Below, piece by piece: positions 31,401-43,687 of a DNA stretch of 64,000 bases; the first letter of the stretch is position 1, and every line of letters begins with the position of its first letter. The translations under genes and the position numbers were made by a program. Source of the stretch: Darksidea phi (Eukaryota; Ascomycota; Dothideomycetes; Pleosporales; Lentitheciaceae); the NCBI GenBank assembly GCA_030770425.1, contig JASJFT010000010.1, positions 372,001 through 436,000 on the forward strand, read 5' to 3'. The notes under the pieces were generated by a model that was not told where the DNA came from, searched no databases, and worked only from the letters and a program-made list of their open reading frames with translations.

Positions 31401-33835
31401 TTTGGCGATCTGAACCAATTTACGTTTCTGAGACTGTTGCAGATAGAGGGGTGTAGGAAACCCATGCAGGCACACGTGTTCTGATAACGCCTGCTTGGAG
31501 ACGAATCATAGTCGACCGCCGCCGAATAAAGCCGGGTTTGTACGGATGCACAGCTGCCTTAATTTGATAGTCTTCTCTTGAGACCAATGCAAAGAATGCA
31601 GGCTAAGAAGGCGGCAGGGACACACCCCAAGAGTGACCAAATATCCTTCTGATTGGGGTAATAGATGGGTCAGCGAAGGACAGTAGAGGGATGTATCTAG
31701 CCTTGTGCTTCCGCCTAGCGAAATGCTGAGCAACGAAATCATTCCTCTAGAGCTTTCGAACTTGATGTAGGAATTTTGAGCGCGTGCATAGTGTGCTTAC
31801 CCCACTTTCGTATGCATTCTGACATGCAGCTCAAGGCCTACCACAATGCACCTAATTACCCCGCTCACTATCCGTACGACCGGAATTGTTTCTCTTTGGA
31901 AGAAAGAGTCATGATCAATAGACTACTGGTCCATGTATGATTCCTGACAGCAGTACCTAGCCTTTTGACATGCTTGTATAATCTGCACAAGGACGTTCGG
32001 CTCGTATGCAGATAGAGTCTTGCCGCGGTTGTCATGACACTGTAATTGGAGTCCAGACCGAGCATCAACGTTGATGAAAACGGCGAATTGCGATTGACCG
32101 CATTTACCATGATGTCGCGGATACGAATGCTGATGCCCTAGGTTAGGTGTAGAAATGATGCAAGCCTCGAGTGTCGATGGACTCTGCATATCGACGCTTC
32201 ACCGGACCGGACCACAAGGCTGAGGTAGGGCGCCGGTATGGGAGTGTCTGCCAAAGCCCTTCGATTACACCATAGCTTCGTGCTGTGCTGGCGTCCCAAG
32301 GGGCATATCGATGTATGTCGTCATACGCGGCCCTCGCCTTGAGGACCGTTGGCCGCTTAGGATTGCGCCCCATATCCGCCCAGGTAAAGCGAAACCACCT
32401 GGACTACTATCATACGTCCACGCATGACAATACGTTGGCGGGCTGCTGTCTACCCAAGTGTGGCCTCTTCCAGGTGCCACGTTTTTGGGTAGCAAACTGG
32501 CAGCCCCGCTCGCAATCAAGGTGCGGAGGGACAGCAGCTTCGGAGATGGGTGGCGCAATGGAGGACCATGCCGACTCCCGTGTGCACATGTTACGGCGTC
32601 GCTCCCGTTTCACTGTCTATATGCGGCGGGTAAGACAGAAGTGCAAAGCTCAGGTTGTGTTCTGATACAGCTGTTAGTCCCATTCTCTCGTTGCTCAGGG
32701 TGATGGCAAACTGGGTAGGTTGCGGAAGGGATGGATTCCATGTTTGCGGCCCCTTTGGAGGCGCGGCCTCTTGTTTCTACATTTAGCATTTTGTCGTGCC
32801 GGTCTCAGAGATGATGGATCAAACGGTTGGTGCCTGGCTGCACGCGTCTCGGTGCGGCTGTGCGTGTCAAAAGCGGGCACCCAAACAGGAGTGCCCCTGG
32901 GAGGCCGGCCCTTAGCTGGGAGAGAATGACAGCGAACGCCCGCAAGAAGGCGACGACGGAGCGAGGTGATCTCAGGCGGGAATTAAGCGTTGGAGCTGAA
33001 GGGTGGATGGGGTCGCCATCTGCTTTTAAGGCGGCTAGTTCTCAGCCTCAAGATGGTGCACTGCTAGCGAGTCGGTGAGATCAGAGGGAGCCGCCCGGCA
33101 ACGGAGACACCGGTGAAGGTAAGCTCTCTGAGCGATGGGAGCGCATGAGTTCGTCCCGCAGCAAGGGGCAAACAAGGCAGAGGCGATCGCTTTCCATGAC
33201 CATAGCCGGCGATGGTGGCGCTGGCGACGTGCTGCACGCGGGATGCTGTCGACCCGTCACAAGAGCCGCATATCGTTAGCTGTATAAGAAGGCGCACATC
33301 TGCCTGACGGTGGGCGGCGCGAGGAGGAGAGCGATGGGAGGCATGCAAGACCAACAGGCCCCCGGTCGGTTGTGCGGAGGCGACTGCGAGGGGTCGGTTG
33401 CCTGTTGTTGCCTTGTGCCGCGAGACGTGCTCACCACCACTCGCGGCTCAACAGGACGCAAGGTTGCGAGGATACTAAACACCGCGCTCTGCACGCTCAT
33501 CCGCGCCCACAAACGTATTTCCACCTACCAAGCCTTCCCTTTCGCCACGTTAGGTCGCCGCAGCAGTCCCGCTCATCCCGGCCGAGCCACGCTTATCGAC
33601 GCGCAGAGTCGCTATAGCGCACCACCCCCCTCCCCCCTCTTCTTCTCTCACTTGCGTCCGTTTTGCGCCCCCATCCTCTCCCATGCTCCCGCCCTCGAGA
33701 CATCTCAACCCGCGCCGATAGTTTGAACGGCGCTAGACCGCTTCCAGGCTGTTCCCCCCCTCGGCCTCACAAGTGGTGCTATGCCAGTACGGACCGCCGA
33801 CGGGAAGTGCTGCTGCAGAGTTTGCGGCCCTCACC
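28472..33835. other. About 5.4 kb gene desert
   Basis: No reading frame here shows family motifs, codon order or plausible exon joins, except perhaps 29883-30152. It contains a GC-palindromic GGCGCCGGCGCCGGC near 29272-29286 and pyrimidine-rich sequence near 33620-33660, just before the EST1-like gene (probable promoter/5' UTR). Frames at 31100-31484, 32143-33078 and 33310-33726 overlap on both strands and look random. No transposase or reverse transcriptase remnant was recognised. Confidence 0.5.
29883..30152 (+). CDS. Orphan ORF, possible gene start or relic, 89 aa
   Basis: The ATG has strong context (acaaccATGG). The frame opens MVYPRIVIPSQRLNSNPSRK and includes DGEDPHTALHCAQTSALG and AYIIGLASSYSF, which reads like real protein for about 60 codons, then becomes unconvincing before the stop. 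It could be exon 1 of an unannotated gene or a truncated relic. I know no family for it. Confidence 0.3.
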   Translation: MVYPRIVIPSQRLNSNPSRKAPGCSPVKDGEDPHTALHCAQTSALGIAYIIGLASSYSFNQLRNRSDYWLKAISLETEVGSLGQRSFAR

Positions 33836-36331
33836 ATGACCAGCAATGCCGACGTCCACACCAGATATGTGACCGCGCTGCGGCGGCAGACCAAGACGGC
33901 TGAGCCGCCGCCCTCGGACGCGTTTCCCTGCCCCTACTGCAGCCACCGCGGACGCATCTTCCAGACCGACGACCAGCTCTACGACCATGCTGCTGTGGAC
34001 CATGCTCCGATTCTGCGCGCCATGGACCCCGAGCAGGCCCGTGCTCAGGTCCGCGATGCGGCTCTGCGGATGTAAGTCATAGCGCATTAGTCATGCGAAG
34101 TCCTCCTTGTCAGGCCTGTTCTGACCTCCACGTGCAGGAAGGGCGTGGCCGACCAGTCCTCGGAAGCCACCGCTGGCCGCGGCTCCACTCCCGACATCAC
34201 CTCCCTCTCGCTGGACACGGTCAAGGGCCGCCATTCCCCCTCAGGCAAGAAGAGGCCCGCCGAGTCCGACTTGCATGCCCGCCGCGGCAAGGCGCCTGGC
34301 CATGTCGAAATCTACGACCCGGACTACTCCCGCGACATCCCCCATGACGTCGTCACGGAGCGGATACGGCCCAGGCCAAAAGATGCTCGCCTCTTCGACC
34401 CCGCCAAGGCCTCCAAGTCCCGGGGAACAGCATCCCCGCTTCTCTCGACTACCGAGCCGTCAAGTGAGTGGTCTTTGGATGCTAACCGTAGCCAAATCCA
34501 CCCCCAGCAAGCGCCTCAGTCACCAACCCGTCCGTTGCCCCATAGAGGCCCAGCAGCCCAGACATATAATGCCAAGCCCGCTGCCTCTGTCGCTCCTCAA
34601 CGCCAACCGGGACTGATTGAGACCCAGAAATATGACCAACGCTATCCGCAACTCCTCCTTCAGCCAGACTCCCGCCCCATCTCACAGGAGCAACTGGCGT
34701 CGGAAGTGAAGTCCATCTATGCGGGCTTGACCATGGTCGAGACCAAGTGTATTCACGTAGATCGAGCCCAGGCCGCTGCTTTGCAAGATGATTCCGAATC
34801 CAACACTAAACTCGCTAGTGATCATTGGCAGGCGCTTATCGCCCTTCACAGAACGCTCCTGCACGAGCACCATGACTTCTTCCTCGCCTCGCAGCATCCT
34901 TCAGCCTCGCCCGCTTTGCGGCGGTTGGCGGCCAAGTACTCGATGCCTGCACGCATGTGGAAGCATGGAATCCACTCTTTCCTTGAGTTGCTCCGTCGTC
35001 GGCTGCCTGAAAGCATAGATTATATGCTCGCTTTTATATATCTGGCATACCAGATGATGGCACTCCTCTATGAGACCGTTCCTGCGTTTGAAGATACGTG
35101 GATTGAGTGTCTTGGCGACTTGGGTCGCTACCGCATGGCAATTGAGGATGAGGATATTCGGGACCGAGAGACTTGGGCTGGCGTTGCCCGCTCCTGGTAC
35201 AGCAAGGCCGCTGATAAGAACCCCTCCGTTGGTCGGCTGTATCACCATCTGGCCATTCTGGCTCGCCCCAATGCCCTCCAGCAACTATACTACTATGCGA
35301 GGTCATTGACTTGCGTCAAACCTTTTCCTAGTGCGCGGGAATCCATTTTGACCCTGCTGGACCCGATTCTTGGCCGTTCGAATGCTTCTTACTCGCACGC
35401 TCCACCCGCTGATACGAGTTTCATCCAGGCCCATGGCGTCCTGTTTGGAAAGATCTCGGCCGAGAGATTCGAAAAAGCCAAGACTGACTTCCGGGACCAG
35501 CTAGATAATCAAATTGGCCGAGTGACGGCGAAGTGGAAAGAGCAAGGCGTCCACATCGCTGTCACTAACATTGCAGGGCTATTCGATTACGGGCACGATG
35601 ATTCTATCCTCAGGCAAATTTTCATCCTGTACGACAAGCAGAGGAATCGACCTGCAAGTATATCCTCCCAGTCTGACGAGGAAAGTCGGTCTCCCTCTCC
35701 CGCCGAGCAGGACTCGTCTCCCTCCTCCATCAGCGAGCTCGAGGTTCCGGCTAAACTCGATACTCTGGCAAACGATTTTACGTTCTCAAATGCCCACTCG
35801 TTGACCATTATGACCCTCAAACTAGTCCTCGGCCGCATTGGCGACAAGAACGTGCTTCCTCACGTCCATGTCCTTCTCTCGTTCTTTTCCAGTCTTGCTT
35901 CCATCAAATACGTAGCCCATTTAATCGACCAGGCTCCCTGGGACGAAATCGTTACTTTCCTCAATACGTTACTCAAGTCGGAACGCCTGGAGCAAATCAT
36001 GCCAGGCACCGTCTTTCCTGCGGAGCAAGCGGATAATCTGCCTTTGCCCGAGGATTATCTCATACGTGGTCAGATCTGGAGCCAATGGTATTTTCCGCAA
36101 GACTGGTTTGCGCGAGAGCACGACGAGGAGGACCGCTATCTTGAACCGGCCAGCACAATCAAGTCTCGGACCGAAAGGGTTCTGCACCTTGGCCACCACC
36201 TTGCTACTGTAAGTTCAAGTTGTAGTTGTCCCATGCGCTTTTATTAACGCTTCTAGTTTGATCGCTGGATTTCTTACGACTCCGACACACATACGTTTTC
36301 TGCACTCAAACCTGATAGCTCTTCTAAATGA
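33836..36331 (+). CDS. EST1/SMG7-like protein with N-terminal zinc finger, 793 aa
   Basis: Three exons, 33836-34071, 34138-36208 and 36257-36331 (introns 66 and 48 bp), joined in phase. Residues 30-56 form a C2H2-type finger (C32, C35, H51, H56). After a disordered stretch comes the helical TPR-like domain (from about residue 310, WQALIALHRTLLHEHHDFF), then the EST1 DNA/RNA-binding signature SWYSKAADKNPSVGRLYHHL and FPSARESILTLLDPIL. By family knowledge, these proteins act in telomerase recruitment (Est1) or nonsense-mediated decay (SMG5-7). Which applies here cannot be decided by eye. The last exon gives TFDRWISYDSDTHTF. The ATG at 33836 (accATG) is the first in frame; the upstream ATG at 33781 is out of frame. 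Confidence 0.88.
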
Positions 36332-37204
36332 ACTCTCCCTTCTACGTTATCGATCATGAAAGTCCACCAATTAGGCGGCGCATAATCAGCGCTATAACTA
36401 TTGCCTCTGCTCATGTTTGTCCCAGCTACCTTGCGCGACCGGAAGAGCGAGAGACATATGCCGCGATCGAGAAGTTGAAGTGGTGCTATTGGAGACGAGG
36501 CGAGAAGTGCATCAGACAAAGAAGCGGATATGTCTGCGTGGCGTACAAAAGCGTCTTCAGTTCACGTGGCAAGAGAGAATTTAGGGTAAACGACTGCCAG
36601 GTGGAGCTCAAAGTGATAGCATAGCCTTTTCCCACATGGCTCAAGGGTCGTGGCAACTGTACGCAATAAGTTCTAATTGGTGAGTATAAACTAGTATGAG
36701 AGAGAGAACAAGCATATATCTTGTGAGCCGAAGGCAATAAGCTTTAAGGAATGTCCATCGAGGTAGAACGCGAGTTTCCGTGACTTCACGTATGCAGAAT
36801 GGCGCCGAGGCACATATGAAAGAGTATGACCCACATTGCTGAGCAACCAAGGAGACCGTCCCATATACTGGACAAACACTCTTTTCACGCAAGGTTCGGT
36901 TGTCTACAATGCAGTCAGTGCTTCTAAACGGTGAAACGTCGGCCCGAGAGCGATAGTAACCCGTCCACGTTGCATCTTTAGATGTCAATTGGCCGGGTCG
37001 CAAGTTAATGCTTGCACCACATAAGCGTCGCATGCCCTTTCCCTTCTTTTGTGCCTTCGCCCACTTCTGTATATGTCTCCTTGCCAGCAATTCAACGTTG
37101 TACATCCTCATTCACACTTTCCTTGCGCTCAGGTATCAATGACCTCGGATTCCCACAGGTAGCATAAGCTTCACCCAAGAAAGTCCGAGGACGGATCGCG
37201 AGCT
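36332..37204. other. Intergenic region, no gene seen
   Basis: About 870 bp between two genes on the same strand. A 156-codon minus frame (36641-37111) is open, but it has no motif and no likely splice partners, so I do not call it. Confidence 0.5.
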
Positions 37205-38556
37205 ATGGAGAGACCCCACACATTCGACACCTACCAGAGGCCTGGGGTGCCAAATCCGCCGACCTGGGTGCTTGTTGTTATGCTAGGAATTCTAGGTGGG
37301 GCATTCTTGTTCTGGGTATGTTGGTCCCTCCACACTTGCAGCATGACCACCTATACTCACACCAACCTCTAGCTATATATCGCGCTCAACCTCGTCGCAC
37401 CTGTTCCCCGCCCATCTCGCCGGTCCGAGAAGCAATACATAACGATATTACCGAATGGCGACCGGAGTGACAGGAAAGAACTACCCTGTTGGATAGACAA
37501 ATGGAGTGCAGAGAAAGAGGTTGCGAAGAAGAAGGCGGGGCCGGGACAGGTCATTGTGCCGCCACAGATGCCAATCGAAGAGGCAGAGCTCTTTATGAGC
37601 GTGGTGGTACCGGCTTTCAATGAGGAAGACCGGTTGATTGGTATGCTAGAGGAGGCTGTGGACTACTTACTGAAAGAATTCGGTGGAGCGCATGAGGGAT
37701 TGCAGGGGCAGGGAAGTGCGAAAGAAAAACAGAAGGGCTGGGAGATTGTCATCGTAAGCGATGGGTCTACGGATGCGACCGTGGATAAGGCGCTTGAGTT
37801 TGCGCGCGAACACCAGCTTTCGCAGCATAAGACTCCAGCGTCCGGGCCTTGGAAGGACGGCTTGACGCATGCGGAGCATATTCCACATGGCAGTATCAGG
37901 GTTGTCAGTCTTGAAGAGAACAGGGGAAAGGGTGGAGCAGTCACTCACGGAATGAGGCATGTAAGAGGGCAGTACGTCGTTTTCGCAGATGCGGATGGTG
38001 CGTCGCAATTTAGCGACCTGGGCAAGCTGCTAGACGGGTGTAGAAGCATTGAGGATAAGGAGGGGAGGGGCGTGGCTATTGGGAGTCGAGCACATTTAGT
38101 CGGCAGTGAGGCTGTTGTCAGGGTATGTCTTCTCCCATCCTCTTCATTTGCCCCTAGCTCCACTTCCCTTCTATTCATACACATAATTCAAGTCAATCTA
38201 ACTGTCTCAAGCGTTCCAAACTCCGCAACTTTCTAATGCACTCCTTCCACCTGCTCCTCCGCCTTCTCACACCTCCGGCGACCTCCCGTATCGCCGACAC
38301 GCAATGCGGTTTCAAGCTCTTCAGCCGCCCCTCTTTACCTTATATCATTCCTTACATGCACTCCGAGGGCTGGATCTTCGACGTCGAGATGTTGATGCTA
38401 GCCGAAAGCGCGGATATTGCGATGGTAGAGGTAGCGATCGGGTGGAAGGAGGTCGTAGGGAGTAAGCTGAATGTTGTGTGGGACTCTATCGGCATGGCGT
38501 GGGGGCTGGCGGTGCTGAGGGCCGCTTGGATGTTAGGGGTTTATCAGAAGGATTAG
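37205..38556 (+). CDS. alg5: Dolichyl-phosphate beta-glucosyltransferase Alg5
   Basis: Three exons, 37205-37315, 37373-38122 and 38212-38556 (introns 57 and 89 bp); 401 aa. Alg5 moves glucose from UDP-glucose to dolichyl phosphate on the ER membrane. The product feeds the glucose residues of the N-glycan precursor. Seen: an N-terminal membrane anchor (WVLVVMLGILGGAFLFWLYI, residues 19-38), the GT-A fold start SVVVPAFNEEDRL, VSDGSTDAT, ENRGKGGAV, and the metal-binding FADADGASQF. The C-terminal IADTQCGFKLFSR and EGWIFDVEMLMLA are diagnostic for Alg5. Length and order match fungal orthologs. The split between exons 2 and 3 falls inside VVR/RSKLRNFLM. Confidence 0.95.
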
Positions 38557-39498
38557 AGGTGGATAGGGGTGGCAATCATGAATGAATTTGGAAAAGTATG
38601 TGTGTATGCGGGGATGCGTGAGTCATGCGAAGAGTGATTACAAGGTAGTCGATTGTAGGCTCCGTGATCCGAGTTAAGTAGGAATTTGGGAAAGATGTGG
38701 CGCCAAGGTAGGTCACTCACAGACGTTGTAACAATGCCCGAGTCGAAATAGATACCATGCGCGGACAATCATGTCACCCAGGTCTTCGATCTTTTTCCCT
38801 TACCGATATCCGTATCAAGTCAGAGCTACCCTTAACCCCGCAAAGCAAAAAAGTCCAACTTATCTTACAACGCATCTACTCAGGCAGACCACGTCGTCAT
38901 TCGCACGATTTATTACAGTGAACACCATATCCTACGTACCATACCGTACCTAGTGTATTCAAGCCCGGGTTTGGCCTTGGCTACGGGTAGCGTGGCACTA
39001 GGGGAGGCTGGCATATCCTTGTAGAGATTACATCCGATGCTTTTCCAGCGCAGGGCAGAGGTGGAGTTCTGATTGTGGGGTTATTCCAAAAGCGGGTATG
39101 GAGAGTATGTAGAAGTTGAGTGGGAGTGTGATAATGCGCTGAGAGTGGGGCGGTGAATGGTGGGGGGGTTGGAGTGTTTGAGGGGAGGTGTCTTGACCTT
39201 GACACCGCTATGGTTGAGTTGTATGAGTCTGATTTGATGTTATGATTGCGGCCGCGGGTTTATGTTAGTAGGTATGTGGAAGCACACAGTAGGTATGCGT
39301 ATCTGTTCTGTGGTGCGATGGTGTGGGTTTTGCTTCTAATGTGCAGGCTGAAGCCTGCCTAACTACGAGACTAAGGTAGACATGGAAGATATGTTGCACT
39401 CGGAAGTAGATCTCGATACCCTGCGGAGCTTGAGCATTGCTTCACTAAAAAGATGGTAGTAATACTTCATCCGGTTAGCACATATTCTGAGCTGCCGA
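38557..39498. other. Convergent intergenic region, no gene seen
   Basis: About 940 bp between the 3' ends of alg5 and pus1. A TACCATACCGTACC-like stretch near 38938 and G-rich sequence near 39160 are the only notable features. No gene is supported. Confidence 0.5.
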
Positions 39499-41581
39499 TT
39501 ATCCCTCGCCGCCCGAAGCATTCTCGCCCTCTGAGTCCTCCCACTTCGCTTGTATCGCCTTATTGTTAAGCTTCTTAGTAGCTTCAATACCGCCAGACGT
39601 CAGGAACAAAAATGTGGGGTCCTTGTAGTTATCCAAATGGGTGAAGAACGTGTTAAATCTAGTTCGTGTTAGCGATTTGACACAGGCGTGAGCTGTACCA
39701 TAAAAGTACGTACTGGTTGCCCTCTGCTTCTTCCCGGAAGATGCGCTGATAGATCTCGCGCTCCTTGAACTCTGCAATTTCCTTCTCGTACTTTGAGAAG
39801 TCGATGTTCTCCCTGCCATGCTGCTTCGCCTGTTTATCGTTGTACGAGTCGAAGACTGGTCTCTCAAGTAGCAAACCCAGTCCAGGCGCTTTGGGAATCC
39901 TTACGATTACATTTCCGAATGATTGCTTCATAATCTCGGGGTTCGTGCCGCATCTTACAGTAAGCGCAGCCATGCCGACCATCTTGCGGATCTGATGCAT
40001 CATAAAGCTCTGACCGTGTACCTTGAGGGAAAGCCATTCGGTGTCATTGATGATGATGGGCTTCTCGGCGACCTTAAAAGATTTGATGTAGCGTTGGGCG
40101 GATCGGTCGGTGAATTTCTTTTGAATGGTGTAGTTGTGAAACTTGTGGGTTCCGACGTATTGATTCAGAGCAGCTTGGACACGTGCTTGTCGTTCGGGAG
40201 AAATGCGGTATGCCTTCTTTGCGTCCATGTATGCCGTCTTCAGGGCTTTAACGGCGGTCTCTAGAGCAGACTTGTCGACTACTGAGTCTGGGAGGGCTAT
40301 CGTGCCATCTGTATGGTCATTCATGATAATGTCCGGTTCTTGCTTTTGGATGTCATTGACAATTTGCTCCATCTCTGCGTCCGCTGCCTCGTTGGAAGCA
40401 AGTGTACCCGCTGTTTCTTCGGCGTTCGCCTTCTCGTCAGAGTTTTCGTCTGAAGTCAATAATTTCTCTTCTTTGAGGTCAAGCGCGGCATCGATCGCAG
40501 GGTCGCCTTCCGGCCCATCAACAGCCTCGACGTTGTACAAGGCTTCTTCGACAAGCGGTCGAATCGAGTCATCGAGTGTCTCTAGGATTGGCTTAATGTA
40601 TTTCTCCTCAACCTCAGGCCAGAAGCCCGCCACCTCCGCTTGCCGCTTCATGTACCCTTCCCGATCGCCCTCTTTCTCGGCATACTCCTCCAGCTTCTTT
40701 CCCATGTAACTTGAAGGATGCGGCGGGAGAAATGAGTGGGTGGGAATCAGGTATTCGTACCAGCGCGAGTCGCATGCTTGGTAACAACTGAAGGAGCCCG
40801 TGGTGCGCTGTAGACCCCATACTCGAATCTGCGAGGACAAGTGACTGTTGATTTTCTCAACAATATCTTCGTCTTCAATGATCATTTTCAGCGAGATAAC
40901 ATTGCCAGCAGCATGTACGCCCTTATCGGTTCGAGCGCATCGCACAAGAGATGACTTCTTCGGGTCGTCTGCGTTCGCCTTCGATATCGCGCCCGCATTG
41001 ACGAATGCGTTGAACAGGTCGCCCTCAATCGTCTTCTGCTTGTTGTCGATCTGCATGCCCTTGTAGCCAGTGCCGGAGTATCCAAGCATGACGGCAACCT
41101 TGCGCTTTGGCCGTCGCTCTTCAGCGTCGACCTCTTCGGACGGAAAGGCTTCAGGAAGGGCCGAGCCCTCATTCTCGCCCTTCTCCGCCTTTCGCTTGTT
41201 CCTGGCCTGTTGCTCTTCATTTCGGCCGCGGCGGTCTAGTTGCTCGCGGCTGCTTAGTTAGAGAAGAGCGTTGGCGAGCTCCAGTGGCACTCACAAATGT
41301 TCCTTACGCCCCAGATTTCTTTTCTTATGCGCATGGCTGCCGTGCTGAAATTGCTTGCTGCCCCTGCCGCGGCCGCCCCTTCTGAAATCGGGGCTATCGC
41401 GTGTTCGCTTTCTACCATTCTCGGGGGAGTCGCTGCGGCTCTCTCGTTTGTGGCTGTGGTCGTCATTCGGCGAGCGGTCACCACCATCTCTTTTGCGCTT
41501 CCTATCCATATTCGGGGAGTCGCGGTTGGGTGACCTGTCAGAAGCCATTGGGGGCTCGGGCTTCCCAGGAGCTTGCTCCAT
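39499..41581 (-). CDS. pus1: tRNA pseudouridine synthase Pus1
   Basis: Exons 41581-41295, 41249-39714 and 39658-39499 (introns 45 and 55 bp); 660 aa. Pus1 converts uridines in tRNAs (and U2 snRNA) to pseudouridine in the nucleus. Seen: a long Arg/Asp/Ser-rich N-terminus, the TruA-fold start VAVMLGYSGTGYKGMQ, the catalytic loop RCARTDKGVHAAGNV with its Asp, YEYLIPTHSFLPP, an acidic insert of about 120 residues (typical of fungal Pus1), TRYIKSF-like QRYIKSFKV, and HGQSFMMHQIRKMVGMA. The C-terminal FNTFFTHLDNYKD comes from the last exon. All catalytic features are kept. It is divergent from the TFIIE-alpha gene. Confidence 0.95.
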
Positions 41582-41865
41582 GGCAGGCAGGCAAGCATAG
41601 ATGTGAGTTCAGAGTTTATAGGTAGTTGGACGTTCAATGTGGGGTTGGAGCTTGGGTGACTGGATTTTGGAAGCTGCAAGTCTTGGCGCGGCAGGTTACG
41701 ACCTCACCGCCCGGACCACCGCCTATTTCATTGTTGCGCCGCCTCTGCTTTCGAGCCCGGCCTCAACTTGCCTCTACACCCCCCACTCAGCAACCCACTT
41801 CATCCCCGTCGCGATCCGGAGCTCTGCGCGGGAGTTGTCACATCGCTCGCGAAAGGCTCGCCGCC
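41582..41865. promoter_or_regulatory. Divergent promoter pus1 / TFIIE-alpha
   Basis: Only 284 bp separate the two start codons, so both 5' UTRs and core promoters must share this stretch. No classical TATA was seen. Confidence 0.5.
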
Positions 41866-43153
41866 ATGCCGTCCGCAACGGATCCGCAGCAGCTCGCCAA
41901 GACGTTCGTCCAGACGGTGGTGCGCATGTTCTACGAGACCGAGCACATTGTGGTCATCGATGCGCTGGTGTTCCATGGCGCGCTCGCCCTGTCCGACCTT
42001 GTCGTCGTGCTCGACGCAGGCAAGAACTCCAAGGGCGTGGGGAAGCTATGCGGCAAGCTCAAGGAGGGCGGGCTCATCTCCGTGTACGTAGGCATATGGT
42101 TGATGACGACGCAGCGCTGACAGTACCAGCTACTCCCGCCAAGAGCAGCGTGAAGGCGCGATGAAGTCCATCAACCGTGAGTATTACTATATAGACTACC
42201 GGCACGCCATTGATGCTGCCAAATACAAGATCCACAAGATCGACGAGCGCATCAAGAAGGACGCGAAGCCGACCGCGGAGAAAGCCGAGTTTCACTGTAC
42301 GCGGTGCAAGTCGCAATGGACTACCATGGAAGTAGTGGACCTCGTGGATGCTATGGGCCGAGACAGCGGGTTCCTGTGCAAACAGTGCGGTTTTCCGCTC
42401 ACTGCCCTCGACACCGATGAAGGCGCAGCGATTGACAACGATGACACGCCGGCCAAGTTCAACAGGCTGTTCAAGCCATTGCTCGACCTTATGCAGCAGA
42501 TTGATGACGTGACCATCCCTGCGATAGACGGAAAGGACGCGCTCGACAACGCTGTTGAGCTGCCTCGCGACAAGGATATCAATCCAGGCGCGAGGCACGA
42601 GGTTGTTCCGGTGACTACCGTCAAGCCAACTGCCGTGAAGGGGACCAATAATGTCGTGGAGAAGATCGAAGTACAGATCGCTACCGACTCAGAGTACAAC
42701 GAGGCAGCTCGGGCAGCCGAGAAGGCTCGCGCGGACAAGGTCGCAGCGCAGAACCAACTCCCCGAGTGGCATACTAAGTCCACCGTTACAAAACCTGGTC
42801 ATGACAGTATCACGACCGTTGCGAAGGCAACCACGAACGGCGTCGAGACTCCCAGTGTCAAAATGGAGGCTACGGAGACCAAAAACGGCAAAGTGCAGAA
42901 CTTGGACGATGTCTTTGCTGCATTGGCCGCCGAGCAGAAGAGGGAAGAGGAAGAAGAGGAAGATGACGAGGAAGAAGATGACGAGGACGAGTTCGAAGAC
43001 GTAGCTGTGAACACCCCAAGTGGTCTACCAGACACCAAGCGCGTGAAACTGGACTCGTCGGCCGCACCCACTCCAACCAATGCAGCAACGCCGGCCATAT
43101 CGACTGGCGACGGTGGGGATGAGAGCGACGAAGACGAGTTCGTTGATGTTTGA
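41866..43153 (+). CDS. tfa1: Transcription initiation factor TFIIE alpha subunit
   Basis: Exon 1 is 41866-42083. Exon 2 most likely starts at 42130 (413 aa), after a GCTGAC branch site and ACCAG; an AG at 42122-42123 would add two residues. TFIIE-alpha recruits TFIIH to the RNA polymerase II pre-initiation complex. Seen: the winged-helix N-terminus (TFVQTVVRMFYETEHIVVID, LSDLVVVL, GKLCGKLKEGGLIS), NREYYYIDYRHAIDAAKYKI, and the zinc ribbon FHCTRCKSQW...FLCKQCGFPL with all four Cys. The C-terminus is acidic, with a Glu/Asp run near 42940-42995 and an ESDEDEFVDV end. The ATG sits in a near-ideal gccgccATGCC context. Confidence 0.94.
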
Positions 43154-43687
43154 TCTTGCATTCGACGGCGTAGGGACTGGCGTTCTACACCTGGAGACAG
43201 TATGTTTACTGCCCAGGATACTTCTTCAAAAGTTTATCAACTATGGTTCCCGCGGCATAGAGCTGATTTAGAATGGGCTCTGCATTTACTCGGCGTTTTT
43301 CTCCCCTCGGGCAGACGCGTGATGGGTTTGGTTACTTGTATAAGATCTGGACACGGATGTAATGTGTATATAAGGAGTATTATACATCGGCTTTTGATAA
43401 CCGACTAAATGCCGTCCTAGAACTGCAGGGTACAGCCTTTCGTGACTCACAATACACGAGTCGGTAATTTCATGGTTGCTGTTCATCAGGTGATGGCCAC
43501 AAAGTACGCGTCCCTTTGATACGTTCCAAGCTCAGCCCTATGCACGGACCATCGAACTTTTAGCGAATTGAGCATCCCACTCCATCTTTCCCCGCCATAC
43601 GCACACGAGCCTGCATTCACCCCCACTAGCCCTCCGTGCCATCCGCTATCGCCTGCTGATGGATACGCGGTAGAAAATATACCGACA
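43154..43687. other. Intergenic region, tfa1 to srp72
   Basis: 534 bp holding the tfa1 3' UTR and the srp72 promoter. No gene seen. Confidence 0.5.

Noticed and set aside
36641..37111. 156-codon minus frame upstream of alg5
   Set aside because: No motif, no good start context and no splice partners; probably chance.
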